A stretch of DNA of 64,000 bases from Paenibacillus sp. HW567 (GCF_000374185.1 NZ_KB910518.1:5970886-6034885), one strand, 5' to 3'; numbered from the stretch's first letter, positions 42,996-51,671 are shown. Made by a program: numbers and translations. The notes: generated by a model from the sequence alone, not told the origin.

Positions 42996-43373
42996 ATGAT
43001 TATCATTCAATCGCAGGAAGACCTGGCTGAGTTGGACCACGAAGTATTTCCCCAGATGCTGAGACGTTTCATTTCCGACCTTTTAGAGGGACTGCAAGCA
43101 GAGGCTGAACCGGGTGAGGAGTTGGAGCATCTGCTCTCCCACCCACTCATTTTGTGTGAACCAGGGGACCACGTACTGTCGCTGTTGAACGGGCATCCCA
43201 TGAGTTTAGAATACGTAGAACGTTTTGATTTCTCTGGCGCTATCGCCTTTAGAGCTGGGGTTTTGCTGGACAACGATTGGTTGGCTCATTACGTCATCCC
43301 AATGGCTGTACTAGACGAGAAATCGCAAGACTGGCTTACAAAACTCTGCGAGGGTGGGCCAGTTCATGAGTAA
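42996..43373 (+). CDS. Small acidic module protein, unknown
   Basis: 125 residues starting MIIIQSQEDLAELDHEVFPQMLRRFISDLLEGLQAE, with AAGGAG 8 bases upstream. The rest (HLLSHPLILCEPGDHVLSLLNGHPMSLEYVERFDFSGAIAFRAGVLLDNDWLAHYVIP) looks like a compact alpha/beta protein. It overlaps the RadC-like start by eight bases, so the two are coupled. No function assigned. Confidence 0.65.
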   Translation: MIIIQSQEDLAELDHEVFPQMLRRFISDLLEGLQAEAEPGEELEHLLSHPLILCEPGDHVLSLLNGHPMSLEYVERFDFSGAIAFRAGVLLDNDWLAHYVIPMAVLDEKSQDWLTKLCEGGPVHE

Positions 43374-43827
43374 GAATAATGCTTCCAAAAGAATTGAGTT
43401 TGTCTCCCTTCGCATGGTGCGTGAGAAAACATCATTACTTTACCCACAACGTATTATCCGTAAGCCTGACGATGCCGCTAAATTATTCCGCCAGTTCATG
43501 GAGAACTGGGACCGGGAAGTGTTCTGCATTATGACGCTAGACACCAAAAACCAACCGAACGCTTTTCAAATTATTTCAGTGGGAACCTTAAATGCCTCTC
43601 TGGTGCATCCACGTGAAGTGTTCAAAGTCTGTATGCTCACTAACGCTGCATCCCTAATGTGTTTTCACAACCATCCATCGGGCGATCCTACACCCAGTCA
43701 AGAGGATTTAATTGTAAATGACCGGCTTTGCCAGTCAGGTAGACTGTTGGGCGTGGAGCTCCTTGACCACATCATCATCGGCAGTGACGGCAGTTTTGTC
43801 AGCTTGAAAGAACGGGGGCTGATGTAA
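43366..43827 (+). CDS. RadC-like JAB/MPN-domain protein
   Basis: 153 residues. The metal-site motif FHNHPSGDPTPSQED (HxH...D) with the preceding Ser/Asn strand VFKVCMLTNAASLM is the JAB/RadC signature. It lacks the N-terminal HhH part of chromosomal RadC, as is usual for mobile-element versions. Starts at 43366, inside the end of the previous gene. Role unknown; often present in phages, plasmids and islands. It is followed by two tiny genes and then the recombinase. Confidence 0.85.
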   Translation: MSKNNASKRIEFVSLRMVREKTSLLYPQRIIRKPDDAAKLFRQFMENWDREVFCIMTLDTKNQPNAFQIISVGTLNASLVHPREVFKVCMLTNAASLMCFHNHPSGDPTPSQEDLIVNDRLCQSGRLLGVELLDHIIIGSDGSFVSLKERGLM

Positions 43828-43910
43828 TGAAGAAAGCGATCCTCGCTCTCATAACCGCCGTTACTCAGCTTGTCTTTGAAATTATTGACCATCGCAAACA
43901 AAAAGAATAA
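43827..43910 (+). CDS. Tiny protein, 27 residues
   Basis: ATG overlaps the RadC-like stop (TAATG). The sequence KKAILALITAVTQLVFEIIDHRK is one amphipathic/hydrophobic helix with a charged tail. A purine-rich stretch in the RadC end could serve as ribosome binding site. Supported mainly by translational coupling. Confidence 0.4.
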   Translation: MKKAILALITAVTQLVFEIIDHRKQKE

Positions 43911-43924
43911 GAGGTGATAGGCAT

Positions 43925-44086
43925 ATGTTATACACTACTCGCGTCTCGCGTCAGAATTTGAATCAATATGCCACACAACCTGACTCCTTCTCCTGGAAGA
44001 AGTCCGATAAAACCCGGGAGACACCCGAAAATTATTACGAACCTGCAATTGAGTTACTGGATAAAATCTTAAAGCGCCCTCGTTAA
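43925..44086 (+). CDS. Small protein, 53 residues
   Basis: AGGTGAT lies 7 bases before the ATG. Sequence LYTTRVSRQNLNQYATQPDS, then YYEPAIELLDKILKRPR. No family recognised. It is located between the RadC-like gene and the recombinase hairpin, in the same orientation. Confidence 0.5.
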   Translation: MLYTTRVSRQNLNQYATQPDSFSWKKSDKTRETPENYYEPAIELLDKILKRPR

Positions 44087-44097
44087 ATTCCTTACTA

Positions 44098-44129
44098 TTG
44101 CAATGGTTCCCGAAAGGGAACTGTTGCAA
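44098..44129 (+). promoter_or_regulatory. Perfect inverted repeat before the recombinase
   Basis: TTGCAATGGTTCCC and GGGAACTGTTGCAA arms around GAAA: six-base perfect outer arm, two unpaired bases on each side, then a six-base inner arm. No T run follows. It lies 27 bases before the recombinase start and could be an operator or an mRNA hairpin limiting recombinase expression. Confidence 0.5.
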
Positions 44130-44155
44130 ATCATACCTCAAGGGGAGAGAAAGCA

Positions 44156-45715
44156 ATGATTAAAAAAGTAGGCAGCTACGGACGGTTCTCTGGAGATAAC
44201 CAGCGGGAGGAATCTATTGACGCGCAACTGCGGGCTATTGAAGCTTATTGCAAGCAGAAAGGATATGTCATAGTAGAGACTTATATTGACAGAGCCAAAT
44301 CTGCCACATCAGATAAGCGCCCCGAATTTCAGAGAATGATAGCCGACAGCGGGAATAACAAGTTCGATTATATTATTGTGCACAAGCTAGATCGTTTCAG
44401 CAGAAATCGTTATGACAGCGCCTTTTATAAACGAAAATTAAATTTGAACGGAGTAAGACTCCTCAGTGTCACCGAGAACCTGGACGATTCCCCCGAGAGT
44501 GGTATCCTGGAATCAGTGATTGAGGGAATGGCTGAGTATTACTCCAGAAACCTTGCCCGTGAAGTAATGAAAGGCATGAAGGAAACGGCATATCAATGTA
44601 AGCATACAGGCGGACTTCCTCCTATAGGATACTCTGTTGACCCAGTAACGAAGCGTTATCTTATTAATGAAGAGGAGCGGGGGATTGTAGAGACGACGTT
44701 CTCCATGTTTTTGGCTGGACACGGCTACAATCAGATTGTCAGGGAGCTTGCAGAGAAAGGATACCGCTCCCGCTATGGACGGCCTATTAGCAAAGGCAGT
44801 CTTCCCGTCATTCTTAACAATGAAAAGTATACTGGAGTATATATCTACAACCTGACAGACAGCAAGGATGCCGCTGGCAAACGAAATAGCAACCGCAAAA
44901 AGGAGGATGAAGACGTCATTCGGATTGAGGGTGGTATGCCTGTGATTATATCCAAAGAAGACTTCTGGGCCGCTCAGGAAAAAATAAAAAATAATCAAGG
45001 GCGTCCTGGTTCCTATAAGGCAAAAGAAATGTATTTGCTGAGCGGATTGTGCTATTGCGGAGAGTGCCTTAAACAACTCGGCACTTTGTATTCAATGGCC
45101 GGAAACGTCAAGTACAGCGGGAGGAATAAGCTCAAGTATGTAACGTATCGCTGCGGCAACAGAGATCGGACCAAGGAATGCAAAAACCCGGAACTAAGAA
45201 GAGAATACATTGAAAACTACGTCTTGGCGCAACTCGAGGAGAAAATATTCAACGATCAGGCGATTCCGATTCTCGTAAAGCAGCTAAATGATTTCCAAGC
45301 CTCGAAAGATCAAAAGCAAAAAGGCGAGCAAGTACGTTTGACCAAAGCTTTGGATGGGATTACCCGGCAAGTGGAGAACATCATTAAGGCGGTGGCGGAC
45401 GGCTTTGCGAATTCCGCCCTTCTGGAGAAAATGAATTCTTTGGAGGAACAACGGGAAGAAATAGAGCAGCAACTCTCGAAGATCAAACCTCCTATAAAAG
45501 AAAAAGCAGCCATCACAGAGGATACTCTGCGACAACTGCTTTCCCGGTTCAAAGATGAAATTGCTGACCGCAACATACCGGAGATCAAGAAGTTCATCGG
45601 CAGTTACGTGAAGAAGGTCGTCATCTACAAAGAACATGTAGATGTCATCTTTAAACTGAATGTTGTGGATTTACAGGATGGAGCCGAGGGGAGTCGAACC
45701 CCTGTCCGAAGATAA
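44156..45715 (+). CDS. Large serine recombinase (integrase of the island)
   Basis: 519 residues. The catalytic resolvase domain (~1-140) has the nucleophile in YGRFSGDNQ (Ser12) and the conserved VHKLDRFSRNR and ENLDDSPESGILESVIEGMAEYYSRNLAREV. The recombinase domain (~165-270) begins GLPPIGYSVDP. The zinc ribbon is CYCGECL...YRCGNRD...KECKN (~305-345). A C-terminal coiled coil (~370-450) and tail follow. AAGGGGAG-type site 7 bases upstream. The last codons (DGAEGSRTPVRR) lie inside the ssrA 3' end, so the gene end is made from the attachment site. It would integrate or excise the island. Confidence 0.92.
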   Translation: MIKKVGSYGRFSGDNQREESIDAQLRAIEAYCKQKGYVIVETYIDRAKSATSDKRPEFQRMIADSGNNKFDYIIVHKLDRFSRNRYDSAFYKRKLNLNGVRLLSVTENLDDSPESGILESVIEGMAEYYSRNLAREVMKGMKETAYQCKHTGGLPPIGYSVDPVTKRYLINEEERGIVETTFSMFLAGHGYNQIVRELAEKGYRSRYGRPISKGSLPVILNNEKYTGVYIYNLTDSKDAAGKRNSNRKKEDEDVIRIEGGMPVIISKEDFWAAQEKIKNNQGRPGSYKAKEMYLLSGLCYCGECLKQLGTLYSMAGNVKYSGRNKLKYVTYRCGNRDRTKECKNPELRREYIENYVLAQLEEKIFNDQAIPILVKQLNDFQASKDQKQKGEQVRLTKALDGITRQVENIIKAVADGFANSALLEKMNSLEEQREEIEQQLSKIKPPIKEKAAITEDTLRQLLSRFKDEIADRNIPEIKKFIGSYVKKVVIYKEHVDVIFKLNVVDLQDGAEGSRTPVRR

Positions 45716-46040
45716 CGGCACATAAGTTTCTACGAGTGTAGTTACAGTTTTGATGTCACCCGAGTATCGCCCCGTAACCGGCTATACGTTGGGTCAGCCT
45801 GATTATCTTCTTCTGCTGACCCCAGGCGGAGACCAGACAGCGTATCCCACTACTTGTTAGCCCCTATCCCTGTCACATGGGCGATGCAGGGTAGAAGCAC
45901 GCACACAGGTTATTAAGCTGCGAAAGCGTAGTTGTTGTTTTGTTTGCCGTTTAATAGGCTTTAGCGTTGATGAAGCGGACGCGTCCCCACTACTCGCTGC
46001 TCATGCTCGAACTACCCCCGTCGAATCCAAGAACGGCCCC
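45679..46040 (-). ncRNA. ssrA: tmRNA (transfer-messenger RNA)
   Basis: 362 bases. The 5' GGGGCCG and 3' CGGCTCC form the tRNA-like acceptor stem (one G-U), followed by discriminator A; CCA is not encoded. The 3' arm has the T-loop GTTCGACTC, and the 5' end has GGATTCGAC. The tag frame reads GKQNNNYAFAA and then two stops (TAATAA), rescuing stalled ribosomes with SmpB. It lies directly downstream of smpB and rnr, as in related genomes. The 3' end is shared with the recombinase gene and duplicated at 16961. Confidence 0.95.
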
Positions 46041-46141
46041 TCATTAGAAAAGGGCGCTTCGGATTGAGCGGATCTTCCAGCAAGAGAGATCCAGAGCCTC
46101 TGTCATAGAGGACTGTCACGAAGCAAAAATCTTACTTACAC

Positions 46142-46147
46142 AGTATA
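46142..46147 (-). promoter_or_regulatory. -10 element of ssrA
   Basis: Minus strand TATACT, about 100 bases before the mature tmRNA 5' end, implying a leader removed by RNase P. The -35 element is not clear. Confidence 0.45.
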
Positions 46148-46227
46148 GCACATTTATCAACACTTTAACACGTAGGTTAAAGGAATTGAAGGGTAGATCT
46201 GGAACGGCAGGAAGAGCCGGGATACGA

Positions 46228-46707
46228 CTATCTGGCGATCTTTTGTTTCTCGCGCAGCGCACGCTGGATATCGCGTTGAGCGTCTTTTTTGGCGGCGGTA
46301 TCGCGCTTGTCGTACTGCTTCTTTCCTTTACCCAGGCCGATCAGCAGCTTCGCGTAGCCATTGCGCACATACACCTTCAGCGGCACAATCGAGTAGCCTT
46401 CCTGCTTGGACTGTCCGAGCAGCTTGTGAATCTGGACCTTATGCATCAACAGCTTGCGTGTGCGTGTCGGGTCCGAAGGATTGCTGCGGTTGCCCTGTTC
46501 AAAAGGGCTGATGTGCATGTTGTGCACATGAATCTCGCCGTTCCGAATGGTGGCAAATGCGTCGCCAATGTTAGCGCGACCATTACGCAGCGACTTGATT
46601 TCCGTACCGGTCAGCACCAAGCCGGCTTCATACGTGTCCTCGATGAAATAATCATGGGAAGCTTTTTTGTTCTGGGCGAGCACTTTCCCGTCTGCTTTTT
46701 TACCCAT
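46228..46707 (-). CDS. smpB: SsrA-binding protein SmpB
   Basis: 159-residue partner of tmRNA in ribosome rescue. Typical opening NKKASHDYFIEDTYEAGLVLTGTEIKSLR, the RNA-binding oligonucleotide fold through SPFEQGNRSNPSDPTRTRKLLMH, and the basic C-terminal tail GKKQYDKRDTAAKKDAQRDIQRALR that enters the ribosomal decoding channel. Start at 46707: AAGGAG lies 8 bases upstream. Located between rnr and ssrA in the same orientation. Confidence 0.97.
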   Translation of the reverse strand: MGKKADGKVLAQNKKASHDYFIEDTYEAGLVLTGTEIKSLRNGRANIGDAFATIRNGEIHVHNMHISPFEQGNRSNPSDPTRTRKLLMHKVQIHKLLGQSKQEGYSIVPLKVYVRNGYAKLLIGLGKGKKQYDKRDTAAKKDAQRDIQRALREKQKIAR

Positions 46708-46860
46708 GAGAGTCACTCCTTGAATCGGATTTCCCGTTTGAACAGAGTCAAACGTCAGATCTATATTGTATCAAAAGCGGGCGCGGGAACGCAAGGAAGG
46801 ATGATCCTCCCCGCAATGTGCAGCTTAGACTACGATGGCAAATGCTTTGTTACTCTTTCT

Positions 46861-46896
46861 CAAAAAAACGCTGCTCCCTTACAAAGGAAACAGCGC
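46861..46896 (-). terminator. Terminator of rnr
   Basis: Minus strand CGCTGTTTCCT and AGGGAGCAGCG arms (with wobble pairs), then seven T, between rnr and smpB. Confidence 0.8.
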
Positions 46897-46912
46897 GCTT
46901 ATCACATTCCGC

Positions 46913-49732
46913 TTATTCTTTCGTTTTTTTCTTCTTTTTGCGGCGGCCGCTGCCTTCAGGCTTGCCGCTCTTGTCGCTCCGCTCAGCGTTGCCCGGAGTC
47001 ACGGAAGGGCTGATGAAGACGCCGCCCTTCTTCTTCTTTTTGCGGCGGCTCTTGCCTTCGCCGCCGGCTGCTCCCCCGCTGCCGAGATCCTCGCGGCTGC
47101 GGAACCGCGTGCTGGCGTCTACGCCGCGCAGCTCGCTGCCCTGCTCTGCTCCGCCGGTGGGGGCGCCATAGCCGCCCTTGCCGGAGCCAAAGCCGAAGCT
47201 GATGCCGCGTCCCCCGGCACCGCCTCCGGCCTCACCGCCGCGGCTTCGCCCGCCGCTGCGGTCCCGGTCGCGCGCGCTGCCGCCGCCGCGCTCCACGGCC
47301 GCGAAGGCCCGGCGCGCTGCCTCTGCCGGGCCGCCGCCCGCGCGCTTGCCGCGCCCGCCAGCCGGCGCACCGCCGCTGGCCTCTGCCGCTGCGCGCGGCT
47401 CTTCCCAGGCGCGTGCCCCCGCGCCGGACTTGCCTTTGCCCGCTGCTGCGCTGCCGGGCTTGCCCTTACCGCCGGCGCGGTTCTTGCCGCCGGCTTTGCC
47501 GAACGGCCCCGCGAAGCCGCCGTTACCCCCACGGCCGCCCTTGCCGGGGCGGCCGCCGTAGCTGCGGTGCTCGCCCGCCGCGCGCGGCTTCATGTCGACC
47601 AGCTCGAAGTCAATCGTGTGGTCGTCCATGTTGACCTTGGCGACGCGGATCTTCACCTCGTCGCCGATGCGGAACACCTTGGAGGTGCGCTCGCCAATGA
47701 GCGCCATATGGGCTTCGTCGAAGTGATAATAATCATCGGTCAGCGCGCTGAGGCGGATCAGGCCTTCGACGGTATTGTCCAGCTCAATGAACATGCCAAA
47801 GCTGGTTACACTGCTGACCATGGCGTCGAATTCCTCGCCTACCTTGTCCTGCATGAACTCAGCTTTCTTCAGTTGCTCCGTATCACGCTCAGCCTCAACA
47901 GCTACACGCTCACGCTCCGAGGACTGCTGGGCAATGTCAGGCATCCGGGTGGCGAGATATTCATGACGTTTCTCCGTCAGTGCTCCACCGCTCTCCATGA
48001 CCTCACGCATTACGCGATGAATGACCAGATCAGGGTAACGGCGGATCGGCGAGGTGAAGTGAGAGTAGAATTCCGCTGCCAACCCGAAGTGGCCCGTACT
48101 CTCTGCATCATATTTCGCCTGCTTCATGGAGCGCAGCATCATCGTGCTGATTACCGTCTGTTCCTTCGTGCCTTGAATCTGCTCAAGCAAATCCTGCAAG
48201 GCACGCGGATGCACCGAGTTGCCCCGGCCCTTGACATGGTAGCCAAAGTTAGCCGCGAAGGCCATGAAGTTCTGCAGCTTCTCCGGGTCCGGATCTTCGT
48301 GAATCCGGTACAGGAACGGTACCTTCAGCCAGTGGAAATGCTCCGCCACCGTCTCATTGGCCGCCAGCATAAATTCCTCGATAATCTGCTCTGCCACCGA
48401 GCGTTCACGCTTCACGATATCAACTGCTTTGCCGGTCTCATCGACAATGATTTTGCTCTCCTCAAAGTCAAAATCAACCGCCCCGCGCCGCATCCGCGCA
48501 TCCCGCAGCTTCATAGCAAGCTCTTTCATCAGACGGAAGTCTTCAATCAGAGGGCTGTAGCGTTCCAGCAGCCCGGGATCTTCATCTTCAACGATTTTGC
48601 GGACATCGGAGTAGGTCATTCTTTCTTTGGTACGAATCACACTCGTAAAAACATCATGCTTCACGACCTTCATATGCTCGTCGAATTCCATTTCACAGGA
48701 CATCGTGAGCCGATCTACCTTAGGGTTCAAGCTGCAGATGCCGTTCGAGAGGCGGTGCGGCAGCATCGGGATAACCCGGTCCACCAGATATACGCTGCAG
48801 CCCCGGTCATAAGCTTCCTTATCCAGCTCAGAGCCTTCACGCACGTAATAACCAACGTCCGCGATATGAACGCCCAGCTTGTAGTGCCCGTTCTCCAGAC
48901 GCGCGACATTTACCGCATCATCCAGGTCCTTGGCATCCGCACCGTCAATTGTGACGATATTCAGTCCGCGCAAATCCCGGCGTCCCTGCTGGATGATTTC
49001 TTCCTCCGTAATCGAATCCGGCGCCTGCTCCGCTTCACGCATAACCTCAGCCGGAAAAGCCTCCGGCAATTGATGCTTGCGGATCACCGACAGTATGTCC
49101 ACACCGGGATCATCCTTATGCCCGAGGATCTCGATAATCTCCCCTTCCGCTGCTGCCCGGCCTTCCGGGTAGCTCACAATCCGTACCACAACCTTCTCGC
49201 CGTCAACCGCGCCTTTGAAGGACATCTTAGGGATAAAAATATCGCGGTTAATCCGCTTGTCGTCCGGCAGCACAAAGCCGTAAGTCTCCAGGCTTTGGAA
49301 CACGCCGACTGTCTGCAGCACCCCTCTTTTGACAATTCGTACAACTTCGCCTTCCATACGCCCGCCGGACGAGCTTCTCGACGTTATGCGCACCAGCACA
49401 ATATCGCCGTTCATTGCCCCCTTCAGATCATTGGCATTAATGTAGATATCGGGATGATCGCGGTCATCAGGTATCAGAAAAGCAAAACCCTTCGCATGTG
49501 CCTGCAAGCGCCCTCGCAGCATATCCATCCGCTCCGGCACACCATAACGGCCATTGCGCGTCAATATCATCTTGCCGTCCTGCTCCAGCCCCAGCAGCAG
49601 TTCCTCAAAGGCTTTGAACGATTCACTATCCTCTATCGCGAAATGGCTCACCAGTTCATCGTATGTGAGCGGTTTATAAGCGGTCTCCCGCATGAACTCC
49701 AGTAATTGCTCTTGTGTTATCAACTTCGTCAC
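46913..49732 (-). CDS. rnr: Ribonuclease R with long Gly/Lys/Arg-rich tail
   Basis: 3'-5' exoribonuclease of the RNB family that degrades structured RNA and works with tmRNA/SmpB. N-terminal winged helix (ITQEQLLEFMRETAYKPLTYDELVSHF), two cold-shock domains, and the RNB catalytic core with IDGADAKDLDDAVNV (catalytic Asp cluster) and SPIRRYPDLVIHRVM. The S1 domain is VGEEFDAMVSSVTSFGMFIEL, and then an unusually long ~220-residue tail rich in Gly, Ala, Arg and Lys (ending SGRRKKKKKTKE). Start taken as GTG at 49732 (GGAGG six bases upstream); ATG at 49750 is possible. The tail-coding DNA is extremely GC-rich compared with neighbours. Confidence 0.94.
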   Translation of the reverse strand: MTKLITQEQLLEFMRETAYKPLTYDELVSHFAIEDSESFKAFEELLLGLEQDGKMILTRNGRYGVPERMDMLRGRLQAHAKGFAFLIPDDRDHPDIYINANDLKGAMNGDIVLVRITSRSSSGGRMEGEVVRIVKRGVLQTVGVFQSLETYGFVLPDDKRINRDIFIPKMSFKGAVDGEKVVVRIVSYPEGRAAAEGEIIEILGHKDDPGVDILSVIRKHQLPEAFPAEVMREAEQAPDSITEEEIIQQGRRDLRGLNIVTIDGADAKDLDDAVNVARLENGHYKLGVHIADVGYYVREGSELDKEAYDRGCSVYLVDRVIPMLPHRLSNGICSLNPKVDRLTMSCEMEFDEHMKVVKHDVFTSVIRTKERMTYSDVRKIVEDEDPGLLERYSPLIEDFRLMKELAMKLRDARMRRGAVDFDFEESKIIVDETGKAVDIVKRERSVAEQIIEEFMLAANETVAEHFHWLKVPFLYRIHEDPDPEKLQNFMAFAANFGYHVKGRGNSVHPRALQDLLEQIQGTKEQTVISTMMLRSMKQAKYDAESTGHFGLAAEFYSHFTSPIRRYPDLVIHRVMREVMESGGALTEKRHEYLATRMPDIAQQSSERERVAVEAERDTEQLKKAEFMQDKVGEEFDAMVSSVTSFGMFIELDNTVEGLIRLSALTDDYYHFDEAHMALIGERTSKVFRIGDEVKIRVAKVNMDDHTIDFELVDMKPRAAGEHRSYGGRPGKGGRGGNGGFAGPFGKAGGKNRAGGKGKPGSAAAGKGKSGAGARAWEEPRAAAEASGGAPAGGRGKRAGGGPAEAARRAFAAVERGGGSARDRDRSGGRSRGGEAGGGAGGRGISFGFGSGKGGYGAPTGGAEQGSELRGVDASTRFRSREDLGSGGAAGGEGKSRRKKKKKGGVFISPSVTPGNAERSDKSGKPEGSGRRKKKKKTKE

Positions 49733-49896
49733 CTCGGCCCTCCGCAGCATTTTTCATGCCGCTGGCATGTATGTATGTCTTGTCTTGTACTGCCTGTAAT
49801 CATTCAAGTAAATTTTACCTCTATATACCACATACCCTAGTATACACGAAATTAATCTCAAGCATCCCTGTTATGATCAAGGACCTCAGGTTATAA

Positions 49897-49941
49897 CAAA
49901 AAAGCCCCTGCCCCATTCCATTCAGAATAGAGCAAAGGCTT
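49897..49941 (-). terminator. Terminator of secG
   Basis: Minus strand AAGCC...CTATTC and GGAATGGGGCAGGGGCTT arms followed by T, just after the secG stop. Confidence 0.75.
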
Positions 49942-49953
49942 ACTGTAAGCAAT

Positions 49954-50187
49954 TTAGTCAACCAGAACAGCCACTAGAATCGACATAATAAAGAATCCTG
50001 CCGCTAGTCCAACCGTTACACGCTGCAGTACGAGCTCCATACCGCGTGCCTTAGTTTTACCAAAGAGATGCTCAGCACCGCCGGAGATGGCACCGGAGAG
50101 ACCTGCGCTTTTCCCTTTTTGCAGAAGAACGACCGCAATCAGACCGACGGAAAAAATCAGGAGCACTATTTTCAAAAAGATATCCAT
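49954..50187 (-). CDS. secG: Preprotein translocase subunit SecG
   Basis: 77 residues, the usual SecG size. Two transmembrane helices (IFLKIVLLIFSVGLIAVVLLQ and VTVGLAAGFFIMSILVAVLV) flank the conserved cytoplasmic loop KSAGLSGAISGGAEHLFGKTKARG. It supports SecYEG-driven export. AGGAGG upstream with good spacing. Between the glycolytic operon and rnr, as in many Firmicutes; separate terminators on both sides. Confidence 0.95.
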   Translation of the reverse strand: MDIFLKIVLLIFSVGLIAVVLLQKGKSAGLSGAISGGAEHLFGKTKARGMELVLQRVTVGLAAGFFIMSILVAVLVD

Positions 50188-50330
50188 TCACTTCCACCTC
50201 CTACGTCCAAGCATCACTATCTATGCTAAATTAGGTTTCACGTTTCATAAACAGCATTTTTATTTTATCATAGCCCTGGTACGAATACAACCTTCCACCT
50301 GGTAGAATAGAGCTTTCTTAAGCCAATATG

Positions 50331-50360
50331 CAAAAAAAAGCCTGCCGAATCCGGCAGGCC
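50331..50360 (-). terminator. Terminator of the glycolytic operon
   Basis: Minus strand GCCTGCCG and CGGCAGGC arms around GATT, then eight T, after eno. Confidence 0.92.
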
Positions 50361-50384
50361 TCATGCAGCTTATCTCAAAAGCAA

Positions 50385-51671
50385 TTATCTTTTGAGGTTG
50401 TAGAAGGATTTCAGGCCGTTGTATTGAGCCAGTTCACCCAGTTCGTCTTCGATGCGAAGCAATTGGTTGTATTTGGCGATACGGTCTGTACGGGAAGGAG
50501 CACCTGTTTTGATCTGGCCGGCATTGGTTGCCACAGCGATGTCAGCGATGGTGCTGTCTTCGGATTCACCGGAACGGTGGGAGATAACCGCAGTGTAGCC
50601 TGCGCGTTTTGCCATTTCGATAGCGTCGAAGGTTTCAGTCAAAGTACCGATTTGGTTAACTTTGATCAGAATGGAGTTAGCAATGCCTTCTTCGATCCCT
50701 TTGTTCAAGCGCTCAGTGTTGGTTACGAACAGGTCGTCACCAACGAGTTGGATTTTGTTGCCCAATTTTTCAGTGAGCAGTTTCCAACCTTCCCAGTCGT
50801 CTTCGGAGCAGCCATCTTCGATGGTGATGATTGGGTATTTGTCAGCCCAAGAAGTAAGCAGGTCAACGAACTCAGCAGGAGTGAAGGATTTGCCTTCGCC
50901 TTCCAGGTGGTATTTGCCGTCTTTGAAGAACTCAGTGGAAGCAACGTCCATACCCAGGAATACGTCAACGCCTGGTTTGTAACCGGCTTTTTCGATAGCT
51001 TCCATGATGGAGGACAATGCATCTTCGTTGGAAGTGAAGTTAGGAGCGAATCCGCCTTCGTCGCCAACTGCAGTGTTCAGGCCTTTACCTTTAAGTACGG
51101 ATTTCAGAGCGTGGAAGATTTCCGCGCCTGTACGCAGAGCTTCTTTGAAGCTAGGTGCGCCAACTGGCAGAACCATGAATTCTTGTACGTCAACGTTGTT
51201 GTCGGCATGTGCGCCGCCGTTAACGATGTTCATCATTGGAACTGGAAGTTGTTTCGCGTTGAATCCGCCCAGGTATACATACAAAGGAATATCCAGTGCT
51301 GCTGCTGCTGCGCGGGCTACGGCCATCGACACAGCCAGGATTGCGTTAGCGCCGAGTTTGCCTTTGTTGTGAGTTCCGTCCAGCGCGATCATCGCTTTGT
51401 CGATACCCAGTTGGTCAAGAGCGTCCATACCGATAACTTCTGGTGCAATAATTTCGTTCACGTTCTCAACAGCCTTCAGAACGCCTTTGCCCAGGTAACG
51501 GTTTTTGTCTTCGTCACGAAGCTCTACGGCTTCATGTGCGCCAGTGGAAGCGCCGGAAGGAACGATAGCGCGGCCTTTAGCGCCGGATTCAAGATAAACA
51601 TCAACCTCTACAGTAGGGTTACCGCGGGAGTCGAGGACTTCGCGAGCGTACACATCAGAAATAATAGTCAT
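50385..51671 (-). CDS. eno: Enolase
   Basis: 428 residues; 2-phosphoglycerate to phosphoenolpyruvate, also a degradosome-like partner in Firmicutes. Visible signatures: IISDVYAREVLDSRGNPTVEV at the N-terminus, SGASTGAHEAVELRD, the Mg ligands in EDGCSEDDWEGW and GDDLFVTN, catalytic Lys in SILIKVNQIGTLTE, and AVISHRSGESED. Start at 51671 with AAGGAG about 10 bases upstream. Last gene of the operon. Confidence 0.98.
   Translation of the reverse strand: MTIISDVYAREVLDSRGNPTVEVDVYLESGAKGRAIVPSGASTGAHEAVELRDEDKNRYLGKGVLKAVENVNEIIAPEVIGMDALDQLGIDKAMIALDGTHNKGKLGANAILAVSMAVARAAAAALDIPLYVYLGGFNAKQLPVPMMNIVNGGAHADNNVDVQEFMVLPVGAPSFKEALRTGAEIFHALKSVLKGKGLNTAVGDEGGFAPNFTSNEDALSSIMEAIEKAGYKPGVDVFLGMDVASTEFFKDGKYHLEGEGKSFTPAEFVDLLTSWADKYPIITIEDGCSEDDWEGWKLLTEKLGNKIQLVGDDLFVTNTERLNKGIEEGIANSILIKVNQIGTLTETFDAIEMAKRAGYTAVISHRSGESEDSTIADIAVATNAGQIKTGAPSRTDRIAKYNQLLRIEDELGELAQYNGLKSFYNLKR

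Larger units (their letters stand above)
16961..45766. mobile_element. Genomic island integrated at ssrA
   Basis: About 28.7 kb between the decayed ssrA 3' copy (left) and functional ssrA (right). The right end holds a recombination/replication module (serine recombinase, RadC-like, DUF927) directly against ssrA. The cargo is an IS, defence genes and unknown genes, with much of 17-33 kb clearly more AT-rich than the core. Boundaries are inferred from the ssrA duplication. Several elements may have accreted here, because the cargo is heterogeneous in base composition. Confidence 0.65.

Noticed and set aside
46835..49705. A 956-codon open frame antisense to the whole rnr gene
   Set aside because: It mirrors the rnr frame, has no ribosome binding site or recognisable domain, and arises from the GC-biased third positions of rnr.
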